Shown: positions 16,444 to 23,948 of the stretch, one piece after another | Numbering within the stretch: the stretch's first letter is position 1 | How the letters are laid out: each line of letters begins with the position of its first letter | Assembly: GCA_041395725.1 (NCBI GenBank) | Contig: JAWKZW010000001.1 | Span: 4,594,501-4,658,500 of the forward strand | Length of the DNA: 64,000 nt | Direction: 5' to 3' | Source of the DNA: Gammaproteobacteria bacterium | GTDB lineage: Bacteria; Pseudomonadota; Gammaproteobacteria; Pseudomonadales; Pseudohongiellaceae | Translations under genes and position numbers: made by a program | Notes under the pieces: model-generated | What the model was told of the DNA's origin: nothing | Databases searched by the model: none | The model's input: only the letters and a program-made list of their open reading frames with translations

Positions 16444-18378
16444 TTGATTATAGAATCAGTACATATTGAAAATTTTCGCGCAATAGCAGATCAGACTATT
16501 TCTTTCGGGAGGTATAATTGCTTTGTTGGGCCAAATGGCGCAGGTAAGTCGACCGTACTTGCTGCATTAAATGTTTTCTTTCGACAATTCAAAGATTCTA
16601 AAACCGACTTAAGCAAGTTATCTATTGATGATTTCCATCATAAAAATATTGACAATCCCATCCGGATCACTGTTACTTTTTCGGAACTCTCTGAGGAAGC
16701 AAAGTCTGATCTTTCAGACTATGTAAGACAAAATAAACTAATTGTATCGGCAGTAGCCAAGTATGACCCAAGTACTGAAAGAGCGGAGGTTAAACAATAC
16801 GGAAATAGACTCGGCATAGAGGAATTCAGAATTTATTTCGAATCCGATAAGTTGGGTAAAAGCGCGCTGGAGCTTAAGGAGATATATTCTGATCTAAAGT
16901 TAAAATTCCCGGACCTCCATGATGCAAAAACAAAAACTTCAATGGCTCAGTCTTTGCAGGACTATGAATCTAGTCGCCCTGAAGATTGCTCCCTGCTGCC
17001 AAGTGAAGACCAGTTCTACGGCGCATCAAAAGGTACGAATAGGCTGGCGCCGCATGTCCAATGGGTATTCGTACCAGCAGTAAAAGATATAACCGAAGAA
17101 AGTCAAGAGTCAAAAACATCAGGCCTTGGTCAACTATTGGGAAGAACTGTCAGATCTAAAGTTGATTTTTCCCAAAAAATAGCGGATCTGAAAATCGCAT
17201 TGAGTCTTAAGTACCAAGCGATGTTAGATGCTGAGCAATCTGTCTTAGATGAACTGTCTGGGTCTATAGAACTTCGACTAAAAGAATGGGCACACCCTGA
17301 CGTCTCTGCGAAGATATTGTGGACTCAAGACTCTGATAAGTCTGTCAAAGTTGAAGAACCATGGGCATATATAAAAATTGGGGAACGTGGATTCGAAAGT
17401 GAGTTGGCTAGATTTGGACATGGTATTCAAAGATCTTTCATGTTAACTCTCCTACAAGAGCTAGCGTCAATAGATCATACTTCCGGACCTACTCTAATCT
17501 TAGCCATTGAAGAGCCAGAGCTATATCAACATCCGCCTCAAGCAAGATACCTTGCAGAAGTATTGCATACCTTGTCGGAAAACAATGCCCAAATAGCCCT
17601 GTGTTCCCACAGCCCCCATTTTATACCTGGAGACGATTTTGAAGCTGTTAGGGTTGTACGGGACTCCGGCAGCCCTTCTCGCACTTCAGTAACAGAACTT
17701 TGTTACAAGCAGCTTGCTAAGTCTTTGGAGGATGCTGGCCATAAGCATTTAAAAGAAGCTGGGATGCTGGCCAAGTTATTTTCCTCACTGAATCCAACAA
17801 TAAACGAGATGTTTTTTTGTAGAGTTCTTGTTTTAGTTGAAGGCATAGAGGATGTTGCGTATATAACATCTTACTTGTCCTTGGAAAACATGATGCCACA
17901 ATTTAGAAAATCTGGGTGTCATATTGTTCCGGTAGGAGGAAAAAGTGAAATCCTTAGGCCTCTCGCCGTTGCCAAACAGCTTAGTATTCCGGTATTTGTA
18001 ATCTTCGATGCGGACACCGATGTAACAAATGAAGAGCACGTGAGAATGCATAAGAAGGACAACCTTCATATATTGAAGATATTAGGTTACGCATCGGAAA
18101 GCGATTGGCCTACAGAGCAAATCGAAAAGACTGACCTGTTCGTATGGAAGCACAATATTACAAAAATGGTACATGATGAATTGGGCGGCGAATGGAAGTC
18201 ACACGTCGATAAAGCCGCACTGATTTATGGGCAAGCAGGTGGACTGTCAAAGAATCCACTAGCTATAGCTAAAGCTTTGGAATTGGCTTGGCATGAAAAT
18301 TTGAAATCACCTTCGCTCACTAAATTGGCGAGAGGCATTATAAATTTTGCAGAAAGCGCTATTGGAATTCAAAATTAG
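16444..18378 (+). CDS. OLD-family nuclease: ABC-type ATPase with C-terminal TOPRIM
   Basis: A 644-residue protein. TTG 16444 is chosen because CAGGAG lies 6 bases upstream and the product then begins IIESVHIENFRAI, as OLD-family proteins do; the frame is open back to TTG 16387. Walker A is GPNGAGKS (residues 29-36). The signature-like ARFGHGIQRSFMLTLL, Walker B AIEEPELYQHP (about 353-365) and CSHSPHF follow. The TOPRIM domain has LVEGIEDV (about 463-470) and IFDADTD (about 520). OLD/GajA proteins are ATP-regulated DNA nucleases used in phage exclusion. No UvrD-like GajB partner is present, which fits a class 1 OLD or a new partnership with the two upstream genes. Confidence 0.88.
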   Translation: MIIESVHIENFRAIADQTISFGRYNCFVGPNGAGKSTVLAALNVFFRQFKDSKTDLSKLSIDDFHHKNIDNPIRITVTFSELSEEAKSDLSDYVRQNKLIVSAVAKYDPSTERAEVKQYGNRLGIEEFRIYFESDKLGKSALELKEIYSDLKLKFPDLHDAKTKTSMAQSLQDYESSRPEDCSLLPSEDQFYGASKGTNRLAPHVQWVFVPAVKDITEESQESKTSGLGQLLGRTVRSKVDFSQKIADLKIALSLKYQAMLDAEQSVLDELSGSIELRLKEWAHPDVSAKILWTQDSDKSVKVEEPWAYIKIGERGFESELARFGHGIQRSFMLTLLQELASIDHTSGPTLILAIEEPELYQHPPQARYLAEVLHTLSENNAQIALCSHSPHFIPGDDFEAVRVVRDSGSPSRTSVTELCYKQLAKSLEDAGHKHLKEAGMLAKLFSSLNPTINEMFFCRVLVLVEGIEDVAYITSYLSLENMMPQFRKSGCHIVPVGGKSEILRPLAVAKQLSIPVFVIFDADTDVTNEEHVRMHKKDNLHILKILGYASESDWPTEQIEKTDLFVWKHNITKMVHDELGGEWKSHVDKAALIYGQAGGLSKNPLAIAKALELAWHENLKSPSLTKLARGIINFAESAIGIQN

Positions 18379-18414
18379 AGACAGCACGATGGCCCATAGC
18401 ATCCAATATTCTGA

Positions 18415-18687
18415 GTGGTTGCTTTCCTGCTCTGGTTTGAGGCCATTAACAAAAATTTTAGGATAATTAAAATTGGCATTCTAGGAAGCGTAGGCTTGTC
18501 AATACCGGCCACGCTATTGTCTATGCTTTCCGCTTCACTGGACTTACCGGGAGTTGATCGGTCGTTACTCTCAACAGACCAAGAATTTTGGTTGTTTTTT
18601 TCAAGAGGCACACTTACATTTTCTTTGTTTCGCATAGCAGTTTGTTTTCTTGTTTTCTGGGCTTACAAACCGAGAAGCAGTAAGTAA
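18415..18687 (+). CDS. Small membrane protein, unknown
   Basis: A 90-codon frame that begins with GTG immediately after an in-frame TGA, so the start is uncertain. It has two hydrophobic stretches (about residues 20-42 and 62-82) joined by a polar loop with LPGVDRSLLSTDQEF, consistent with a two-pass inner-membrane protein. No family is recognised. It starts 36 bases after the OLD stop and ends 9 bases before the next gene. If real, it could be a membrane effector or anchor; if not, it is leftover sequence between two modules. Confidence 0.4.
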   Translation: MVAFLLWFEAINKNFRIIKIGILGSVGLSIPATLLSMLSASLDLPGVDRSLLSTDQEFWLFFSRGTLTFSLFRIAVCFLVFWAYKPRSSK

Positions 18688-18696
18688 CTTTGAGCC

Positions 18697-19584
18697 ATGA
18701 ATAGATCTGTCACAGACAATGAAACACTCTCTCACCTTGTTGAGATCATTCGAGCTTCTTTAGCCGAATATTCTTGGCTTTTTGGCCAGATCAAGGAACA
18801 CAATGGCTCTATCCATTTTCCCGAGCAGTGGATCTCGTTCCTCACAAGAATTGAGCAGCCACCCTGGGCAACTTTCTATGGGTCAGAGCAGATGGCGAAC
18901 ACACTCGCCCTATTCGCTGTTAAAGGTATCGAAGGCGTGTCTGACCTTCAGAAGCAGATCGAGGGTCTTTCGGCCGACGAAGTAAGAGCATTGAAGATAC
19001 AAGTCGAGAAGGAGGCTTTTGAAAAAGCGGATGTGTTCGATGAGAAGTTGCAAAACCTTAAATTGCTGAATTCCTCCGACATCGAGACGACCTTGGCTTC
19101 TATGTCAGAATTAGAACTAGAGCAGGAGACCTCGTTCCTAACTTTTTTCCTCAATGCAGTAGTTGTAAGTACGTTCAATTTTTTGGCTATTATCACTCAT
19201 GGTAAGAGTATGGTCAGATTGATTCATGACGCCCAGCAAGGTGAAGATTCGGCCTTTTTAAAAGCTGTGCAGATCGACGCGACCGTACTATCTACAATCC
19301 CCTACTTCAAGCAGAGGCTTGTGCGGTCACAGCTCTCAGATGAACCCGCATTCAGGGCATCATTAGCAAGGGGGCTAAAGGGCAAGGTATTGAGCGAAAA
19401 AGTGGAACTCCCTGAGCTCCGCTTCGTTTTCGCTCTGCTCCACTCCGAGGGGTTCTTGACCAGTCTCCCTAATGACCAGCTACTCGATATCTGTATCGGC
19501 CTGGGCATATATCAAGGTGACGATGTATATGCCTTTTCCAAGCTGAAAAACAAGTTCCTCAAAAAGCAAGGACCACAAATTTAA
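18697..19584 (+). CDS. Unrecognised 295-residue helical protein, last cargo gene
   Basis: A soluble, strongly helical protein. Its first half includes VSDLQKQIEGLSADEVRALK and SELELEQETSFLTFFLNAVVV, possibly one hydrophobic helix near residues 148-168. Its second half, with LVRSQLSDEPAFRASLARGLKGK and LRFVFALLHSEGFLTSLPND, looks like a small all-alpha domain. I recognise no family. GC is intermediate between the AT-rich OLD operon and the rep module, suggesting a separate origin. A perfect 11-bp hairpin begins inside the last codons and closes the cargo transcript. Confidence 0.7.
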   Translation: MNRSVTDNETLSHLVEIIRASLAEYSWLFGQIKEHNGSIHFPEQWISFLTRIEQPPWATFYGSEQMANTLALFAVKGIEGVSDLQKQIEGLSADEVRALKIQVEKEAFEKADVFDEKLQNLKLLNSSDIETTLASMSELELEQETSFLTFFLNAVVVSTFNFLAIITHGKSMVRLIHDAQQGEDSAFLKAVQIDATVLSTIPYFKQRLVRSQLSDEPAFRASLARGLKGKVLSEKVELPELRFVFALLHSEGFLTSLPNDQLLDICIGLGIYQGDDVYAFSKLKNKFLKKQGPQI

Positions 19585-19597
19585 TTTTGTGGTCCTT
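19569..19597 (+). terminator. Terminator overlapping the end of the cargo
   Basis: AGGACCACAAA (19569-19579) pairs perfectly with TTTGTGGTCCT (19586-19596) around a 6-base loop that contains the stop codon of the upstream gene. T-runs lie within the 3' arm; the tract after it is weak. Confidence 0.65.
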
Positions 19598-19628
19598 CGC
19601 AGACCCTAAACTCAGCCATAGTATCGGT

Positions 19629-19649
19629 AACCGCCTTGTCCCGGCGGTT
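19629..19649 (+). promoter_or_regulatory. Hairpin upstream of rep, candidate nick site or operator
   Basis: AACCGCC / GGCGGTT forms a perfect 7-bp stem with the 7-base loop TTGTCCC, 32 bases before the rep ATG. Rolling-circle initiators often nick in such a loop. Placement supports the idea; no experiment or consensus does. Confidence 0.4.
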
Positions 19650-19681
19650 CGGCACCGCCCTTACAATTTAAGGAGGTTGCC

Positions 19682-21016
19682 ATGCAATCTGATATTCAAT
19701 CCAAACAAAGTATTAATTCAAGGGCGGCGCGGGATGCTGCCTCGCAGCACCGGCCCGCCCCTGATGGTGGTTCTGGTAAGGGTACGCAGTCTAGTAACAC
19801 AGTACCCTCTAATTGCATTGATACCAGTAATACCCGGATTCTCCGTACCGGTATTGATAGCCTGTACCTGACCTACCAGGGCCATTTATCCGATGAGTCC
19901 TCTATCCGGCTCACTGAACTCAAGAAACTAGCCCAGTCCAGCAGTGCTTCCAGCGTCAATCTGGCCCAGTTCCGTGTCGATCCCCATGTGTTCGAGGTGA
20001 AGGGCAACGGCAGGCATCCCTTTGCCTACATCCTGGAAGATGGCACGTTCCGGATCGAGGCCGCCAAACAGGACGCCAAACAAGCGCCCCTGGCATACGC
20101 GAAAGTATCTAGTGAGCTGCTGACGGTCGCTGGACCTGACGCGGCCCTGGATGTCTTGCAGAAGGTTATCGACGTGCTCGGGGCTGTCACTGCCGGTCCG
20201 AATGTCGCCAGGGTCGATCTGTGCGTTGACTTCCTCACTGATTACCCCCTGGAAAGGATCACCGATGCTGAATTCGTCACCAAGGCCAGATCCATGTCAC
20301 GACATTCTGAGATGCGGCGGTTCTCCGGGATTTCCTTTGCGGTCGGGGCAGGCCTCTCGGCTCGACTCTACAATAAGACCCTGGAGATGCGCTCTAAGAA
20401 CAATACGCGGCCCTACCTGAAGGCGCTGTGGCATGAGGCTGGCTGGGACGGTGATCAAGACGTCTGGCGCCTGGAGTTTCAGTTTCGACGTGATGCGTTA
20501 AGAACACTGGACATTGTGTCCTACAAGGAGCTGAAAGATTGCCTCGGTGGTCTCTGGCAGTACTGCACGCATCAATGGTTAAAGCACACTGTTCCGAATC
20601 TGGCAGATCAGACTCAGACCCGTTGGCCGGTATCCTCGCTCTGGGAAGTCTTGCAGGGCGCCGATTGGGGCGATACCTGCCGGATACTGACCAGGCACAA
20701 GGTCGAACGTGGACGCCCACCCTCCGATAGGCACCTGTTCGTGAATGGCCTCAGCCCTCTGACTTCGTTCTCTGCCCGTGAAGGTTACACCCATGCCGGG
20801 GAAGCCTCTGAAGCGTTCCTGAAGGCTGCACAGGACTACCACGATGGCACGTCCCAGATTACTGGCGTCAGCTTTGACGACTACTACCGGACCAAGGTCG
20901 AGGAGAAACGCCGCTTCTACAACGCAGGCCCGAACAAGCCCCTCGGAGACGGTCCCCATCCGGCAGACAAAGCCGTGTCCCGTGAGTACAGGAAACGCAG
21001 CGATGGAGACTACTAA
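19682..21016 (+). CDS. Replication initiation factor, Rep_trans family
   Basis: A 444-residue protein with an excellent AAGGAGG site 7 bases before ATG 19682. After a low-complexity N-terminus (about 1-55), IDSLYLTYQGHL, VARVDLCVDF (about 175-185) and ARLYNKTLEMRSK (about 226-238) mark the Rep_trans (PF02486) fold. That family is shared by rolling-circle plasmid initiators, filamentous-phage Rep (RstA-like) and MobT-type relaxases. It probably nicks a double-strand origin near its own gene and lets the excised island replicate or transfer. Its stop overlaps the HTH gene by 14 bases. GC is host-like, unlike the cargo. Confidence 0.82.
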   Translation: MQSDIQSKQSINSRAARDAASQHRPAPDGGSGKGTQSSNTVPSNCIDTSNTRILRTGIDSLYLTYQGHLSDESSIRLTELKKLAQSSSASSVNLAQFRVDPHVFEVKGNGRHPFAYILEDGTFRIEAAKQDAKQAPLAYAKVSSELLTVAGPDAALDVLQKVIDVLGAVTAGPNVARVDLCVDFLTDYPLERITDAEFVTKARSMSRHSEMRRFSGISFAVGAGLSARLYNKTLEMRSKNNTRPYLKALWHEAGWDGDQDVWRLEFQFRRDALRTLDIVSYKELKDCLGGLWQYCTHQWLKHTVPNLADQTQTRWPVSSLWEVLQGADWGDTCRILTRHKVERGRPPSDRHLFVNGLSPLTSFSAREGYTHAGEASEAFLKAAQDYHDGTSQITGVSFDDYYRTKVEEKRRFYNAGPNKPLGDGPHPADKAVSREYRKRSDGDY

Positions 21017-21317
21017 CCATGAGACTCTCGATCTCCACGAGGCCGCTAATTTCCTCAAGCTCCACTGGCAGACAGTCCGGGAGCGAGCCAAATCCGGGGA
21101 GATTCCTGCCGCTAAGCTGGGACGCCGCTGGGTGTTCCTCAAGGCTGACCTTGTGCTCTACCTGCAATCCCACTACTCTACTGGCCGACCAAGGTCGCAA
21201 GTCCAGCAGAATGTAGGAGATGCATTATGTTGTACAAACGACCGAATTCGCGTTTCTGGTGGTGTAGCTTTACCGCACCTGACGGAGCTCGAATACAACG
21301 CTCTACTAAAACAGTAG
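21003..21317 (+). CDS. HTH (MerR/excisionase-type) DNA-binding protein
   Basis: A 104-residue protein from ATG 21003, inside the end of rep. LDLHEAANFLKLHWQTVRER and AKLGRRWVFLKADLVLYLQS form the winged helix-turn-helix of HTH_17/excisionase-type proteins. These bend DNA at attachment sites or regulate int/rep. Its C-terminal 45 residues are less conserved in appearance and overlap the integrase gene by 91 bases in another frame, so the real stop of functional importance may be earlier. Its position between rep and int supports a recombination-directionality role. Confidence 0.75.
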   Translation: METTNHETLDLHEAANFLKLHWQTVRERAKSGEIPAAKLGRRWVFLKADLVLYLQSHYSTGRPRSQVQQNVGDALCCTNDRIRVSGGVALPHLTELEYNALLKQ

Positions 21318-22282
21318 ACAGGACCCTGGCACAGGAGTTTGAGGATAAGCTCCGTGTTCAGTACTGGCGGAACGCCCAGCTGGGTGAGAAGCCTAGAAGG
21401 ACCTGGAAAGAAGCAGCGGTCAGATGGTATCGAGAAACCTCCCGCAAGTCGGTGGTGAATGACCTTGGTCATATCCAGTGGCTTGATCCTTACCTGGGGC
21501 ATCTGTTCCTGGATGAGATCACACGGGAGGTTATCGACCAGATCACGGAAGCCAAGGTGAATACCGGCGTGAAACCGGCAACGGTCAATCGCTTGTTGGA
21601 ACTGGTCCGAGTGATTCTGAATACCGCTGTAAAGCAATGGGAATGGATTGATCGGGCACCCCATATCCGGATGCTGAAGGACCCGACCAGGCGTATCCGG
21701 TGGCTAACACGGGAGGAAGTCAGAACTCTCCTGTCGAACCTGCCACCCCATACACAAACCCTGGTGCGGTTCTCCTTGGCAACCGGATTGAGAGAAACCA
21801 ACGTCACGCGATTGCAGTGGTCACAGGTTGATCTTGAACGACGGGCTGCCTGGATACACCCGGATCAATCCAAGACAGGACGTCCAATCGGGATACCGTT
21901 AAACAGGGAAGCAGTCGTTTTACTCAGAGGTGAGTTAGGTAAGCATGAGAAATACGTGTTTACCTTCAATGGCAGACCCATCAAGCGGGCCAATACCAAA
22001 GTCTGGCGCAGAGCGTTAGAGCAATCTGGTATAGAAAACTTCCGCTGGCATGATTTGCGGCACACCTGGGCAAGCTGGCACGTTCAGAACGGCACGCCGA
22101 TGCATGTGTTACAAGAGCTAGGTGGTTGGTCAGATATTCGGATGGTGCAGCGCTATGCTCACCTGGCACCGGAGCATCTGTCACCGTATGCCGAAACCTT
22201 GTGTGAGTTGGAACCTGTTACTACATTTTCCACTACACAAGAACGAGCGAAACAAAAAAGCAGCTATCCCTTTTTGAGATAA
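21227..22282 (+). CDS. Tyrosine-type site-specific integrase
   Basis: A 351-residue recombinase. A short N-terminal Arm domain (YKRPNSRFWWCSFTAPDG) is followed by a SAM-like core-binding domain. The catalytic domain has TGLRETNVTRLQW (first Arg, about 188), WHDLRHTWASWHV (HxxR, about 275-278), LGGWSDIRMVQRYAHL (His/Trp box, then nucleophile Tyr about 310). All catalytic residues appear present. AGGAG precedes ATG 21227. Its stop is 25 bases from the tRNA, the usual position. The last 20 codons recur in the relic at 14049, showing that a sister element used the same site. Confidence 0.95.
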   Translation: MLYKRPNSRFWWCSFTAPDGARIQRSTKTVDRTLAQEFEDKLRVQYWRNAQLGEKPRRTWKEAAVRWYRETSRKSVVNDLGHIQWLDPYLGHLFLDEITREVIDQITEAKVNTGVKPATVNRLLELVRVILNTAVKQWEWIDRAPHIRMLKDPTRRIRWLTREEVRTLLSNLPPHTQTLVRFSLATGLRETNVTRLQWSQVDLERRAAWIHPDQSKTGRPIGIPLNREAVVLLRGELGKHEKYVFTFNGRPIKRANTKVWRRALEQSGIENFRWHDLRHTWASWHVQNGTPMHVLQELGGWSDIRMVQRYAHLAPEHLSPYAETLCELEPVTTFSTTQERAKQKSSYPFLR

Positions 22283-22307
22283 CTGCTTGATTCTAAATCG
22301 CTTATTT

Positions 22308-22352
22308 TGGCACGCCCGGAGAGATTCGAACTCCCGACCAACTGGTTCGAAG
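22308..22352 (-). repeat. attR: 45-bp repeat within tRNA-Arg
   Basis: Identical to attL at 14305-14349. It covers the tRNA from anticodon loop to CCA, so insertion left a functional tRNA on this side. The crossover lies somewhere in these 45 bases. Confidence 0.95.
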
Positions 22353-22384
22353 CCAGTTACTCTATCCAGCTGAGCTACGGGCGC
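22308..22384 (-). tRNA. tRNA-Arg (anticodon UCG)
   Basis: Read on the minus strand, a 7-bp acceptor stem (GCGCCCG / CGGGCGT, one G-U), a D-arm with AGCTGGATA, and an anticodon stem ACTGG/CCAGT enclose the loop CTTCGAA, giving anticodon UCG, which reads CGA Arg codons. The T-loop is TTCGAAT, followed by a genome-encoded CCA. It is the attachment site for the adjoining island and for the related relic. Confidence 0.95.
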
Positions 22385-22501
22385 GTAGGGTGCGGATTAT
22401 AACCGCCCTTTGCACTACCGTCACCGTGTTAGTGGTAAATAGTCGCTTACAACGTTACGCTACCGGTCTCTTGGCTGATTCAAAACAACAGGAAGCCTGC
22501 C

Positions 22502-23308
22502 ATGTCAGACAGTTTAAGTGTCACGACAGCCGATTCAGCAGTGCCCCCGGCCTGCCCAAAGGCCGCGCAGAATGATTTTTCTGCGGCGCCGATGCCCACC
22601 GTCCGTCGCACCCTGGAAGTACTTGGCTGGGTTGTTGTGGCCTGGCTGGTTATCGTAGGGCTCACTTCGATAGTGGGGCGGGCGGGGTTTCTGGCCGGTG
22701 CCCTGGAGTTGGCACCTGCGGATCCCGAGGGGGCTCTGGGCCCTTTCGACTACCGCTATTACGAACATGCGGTTGCGACAACCCTGCACCTAATCCCTGC
22801 CCTGGCCATCATGCTGCTTGGGCCGTTGCAGTTTATCCGTGGAATTCGCACTAAATACATCAAGTTTCACCGCTTGAGCGGCTACACATTCATGGTGTGT
22901 GGCGTGATTGGCGCACTTTCCGGCATTATTCTGGGTGTATTCAATCCGTTCATGGGGGTCAGTGGCCAGGGCTTCAACGAATCCATGGCCACCACTTTCT
23001 TCTCCGGTTATACCCTGTTCGCTCTGTTTATGGCGTTTGACCGGATCCGCAATCGGATGATCCCTCAGCATCGAGAGTGGATGATCCGTTCCTGGGCTTT
23101 GATGCTGGCGGTCACCACCGAGCGCACACTTCTGATCATTCTGCAGATCACTACCGAAATCGACATCGCTGTGCTGTTCGGCACTACCTTCTGGATGGCC
23201 GGCGTGGTAAACCTTGTCGCCGCTGAAAGCTGGATAAACCTGACCAGAACCCCTGGCAAGGGTACCCGTCACTGGAAAGACGCCGATGCCAGGGCCCTGG
23301 CCCGTTAG
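22502..23308 (+). CDS. DUF2306 family membrane protein
   Basis: A 268-residue protein with about six membrane helices. IRTKYIKFHRLSGYTFMVCG carries the conserved Arg/His residues of DUF2306 (PF10067), and RMIPQHREWMIRSWALML is the second conserved block. The conserved His residues suggest haem or quinone contact, but the family has no settled function. An N-terminal cytosolic tail of about 40 residues precedes the first helix. It is the first backbone gene to the right of the tRNA and has no operon partner. Confidence 0.8.
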   Translation: MSDSLSVTTADSAVPPACPKAAQNDFSAAPMPTVRRTLEVLGWVVVAWLVIVGLTSIVGRAGFLAGALELAPADPEGALGPFDYRYYEHAVATTLHLIPALAIMLLGPLQFIRGIRTKYIKFHRLSGYTFMVCGVIGALSGIILGVFNPFMGVSGQGFNESMATTFFSGYTLFALFMAFDRIRNRMIPQHREWMIRSWALMLAVTTERTLLIILQITTEIDIAVLFGTTFWMAGVVNLVAAESWINLTRTPGKGTRHWKDADARALAR

Positions 23309-23493
23309 CGCGGCCCAGAACTCCCAGACCTTCTGCCGGCAAACTCCCCCAGATGTGCGCGTTCCATCTGCTCAACCAGCGCTAATCACATCGCAACGGG
23401 CAGGAAGACTCTGACCATCAGAGAATCACTGAAGATGGACTTGTTCTCTGGAAAAGGGCTGTCAGAGCAATCATAAGTAAGAAAACCCCGCAT

Positions 23494-23522
23494 AAAAAAG
23501 AGGCACTTCAAATTGAAGTGCC
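23494..23522 (-). terminator. Minus-strand intrinsic terminator
   Basis: GGCACTTC (23502-23509) pairs with GAAGTGCC (23515-23522), and the next A/T pairs extend the symmetry. On the minus strand it is followed by TCTTTTTTAT; on the plus strand no T-run follows. No minus-strand protein gene lies upstream of it for 2.5 kb or more, pointing to an RNA gene. Confidence 0.75.
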
Positions 23523-23622
23523 CCAGGGTAAGTCAGGACCTACGGGGAATGAAGGTGTCCCTGACTGAAACAAGATAGGAGACGCAGAGGCTGCCACCCG
23601 GGCAGAAAACTGCGTTATTCGA
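23494..23622 (-). ncRNA. Candidate small structured RNA
   Basis: Going 5' to 3' on the minus strand there are three consecutive helices. The first is ACGCAG/CTGCGT (23610-23615 with 23582-23587) with an inner CTGCC/GGCAG helix. The second is AGTCAGG/CCTGACT (23560-23566 with 23531-23537) with extra ACC/GGT pairs. The third is the terminator hairpin at 23502-23522 with a T-run. There is no coding frame of note. The 5' end and promoter were not located, and I could not match it to a known sRNA family. Confidence 0.45.
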
Positions 23623-23948
23623 CTATTAAGACCGGGACCGGCAAAAATCCTTTCATACACAGAGGCAAAATTTTAACGCTTTGTTTTCCCGGTTATTTCA
23701 GGAGGCAGATTAAGCGGTTAGCACCATGACCTGGCCCGCCCGCAGATAACTTTCTGGGTCCGGAACAGTAGCGCTCACGCAGCCCCGCGCGGCGGTTCAG
23801 TCACTGTTCAGCCACTCTGTAACAATGTGTGATATTGCGCGGTCACTTGTTTCAGATCGGTTCCCGGGTACGCTCAGAAACGCTACTATCCGCGCCGCTT
23901 AAAGCCACAAAGTTTGCGTGGACGATTTACCGGAACAGGAGAGAGAAA

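Larger units (their letters stand above)
14305..22352. mobile_element. 8-kb integrative element in tRNA-Arg(UCG)
   Basis: The element is bounded by 45-bp direct repeats. The right repeat is the 3' half of the intact tRNA, as expected for tyrosine-integrase insertion at a tRNA 3' end. The int gene lies at the right boundary, 25 bases from the tRNA. Contents, left to right: a HEPN protein, a nuclease-like protein, an OLD-family ATPase, a small membrane protein, an unknown protein, a Rep_trans initiator, an HTH/Xis protein and the integrase. Cargo (14.4-18.7 kb) is clearly more AT-rich than the rep-xis-int module (19.7-22.3 kb), so the island is composite. No conjugation, coat or packaging gene is present. 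Confidence 0.93.
23309..23948. other. 640-base intergenic region
   Basis: No protein gene is visible. The left half carries a series of hairpins ending in a minus-strand terminator (see the ncRNA entry). The right half (about 23700-23948) should hold the promoter of the PQQ gene; GGAGAGAG at 23937 onward is that gene's ribosome site. Confidence 0.5.

Noticed and set aside
16387..18378. OLD-family protein also considered as Gabija GajA
   Set aside because: The ATPase-TOPRIM layout fits, but no UvrD/PcrA-like GajB gene adjoins it; the following genes are a small membrane protein and an unrelated helical protein.
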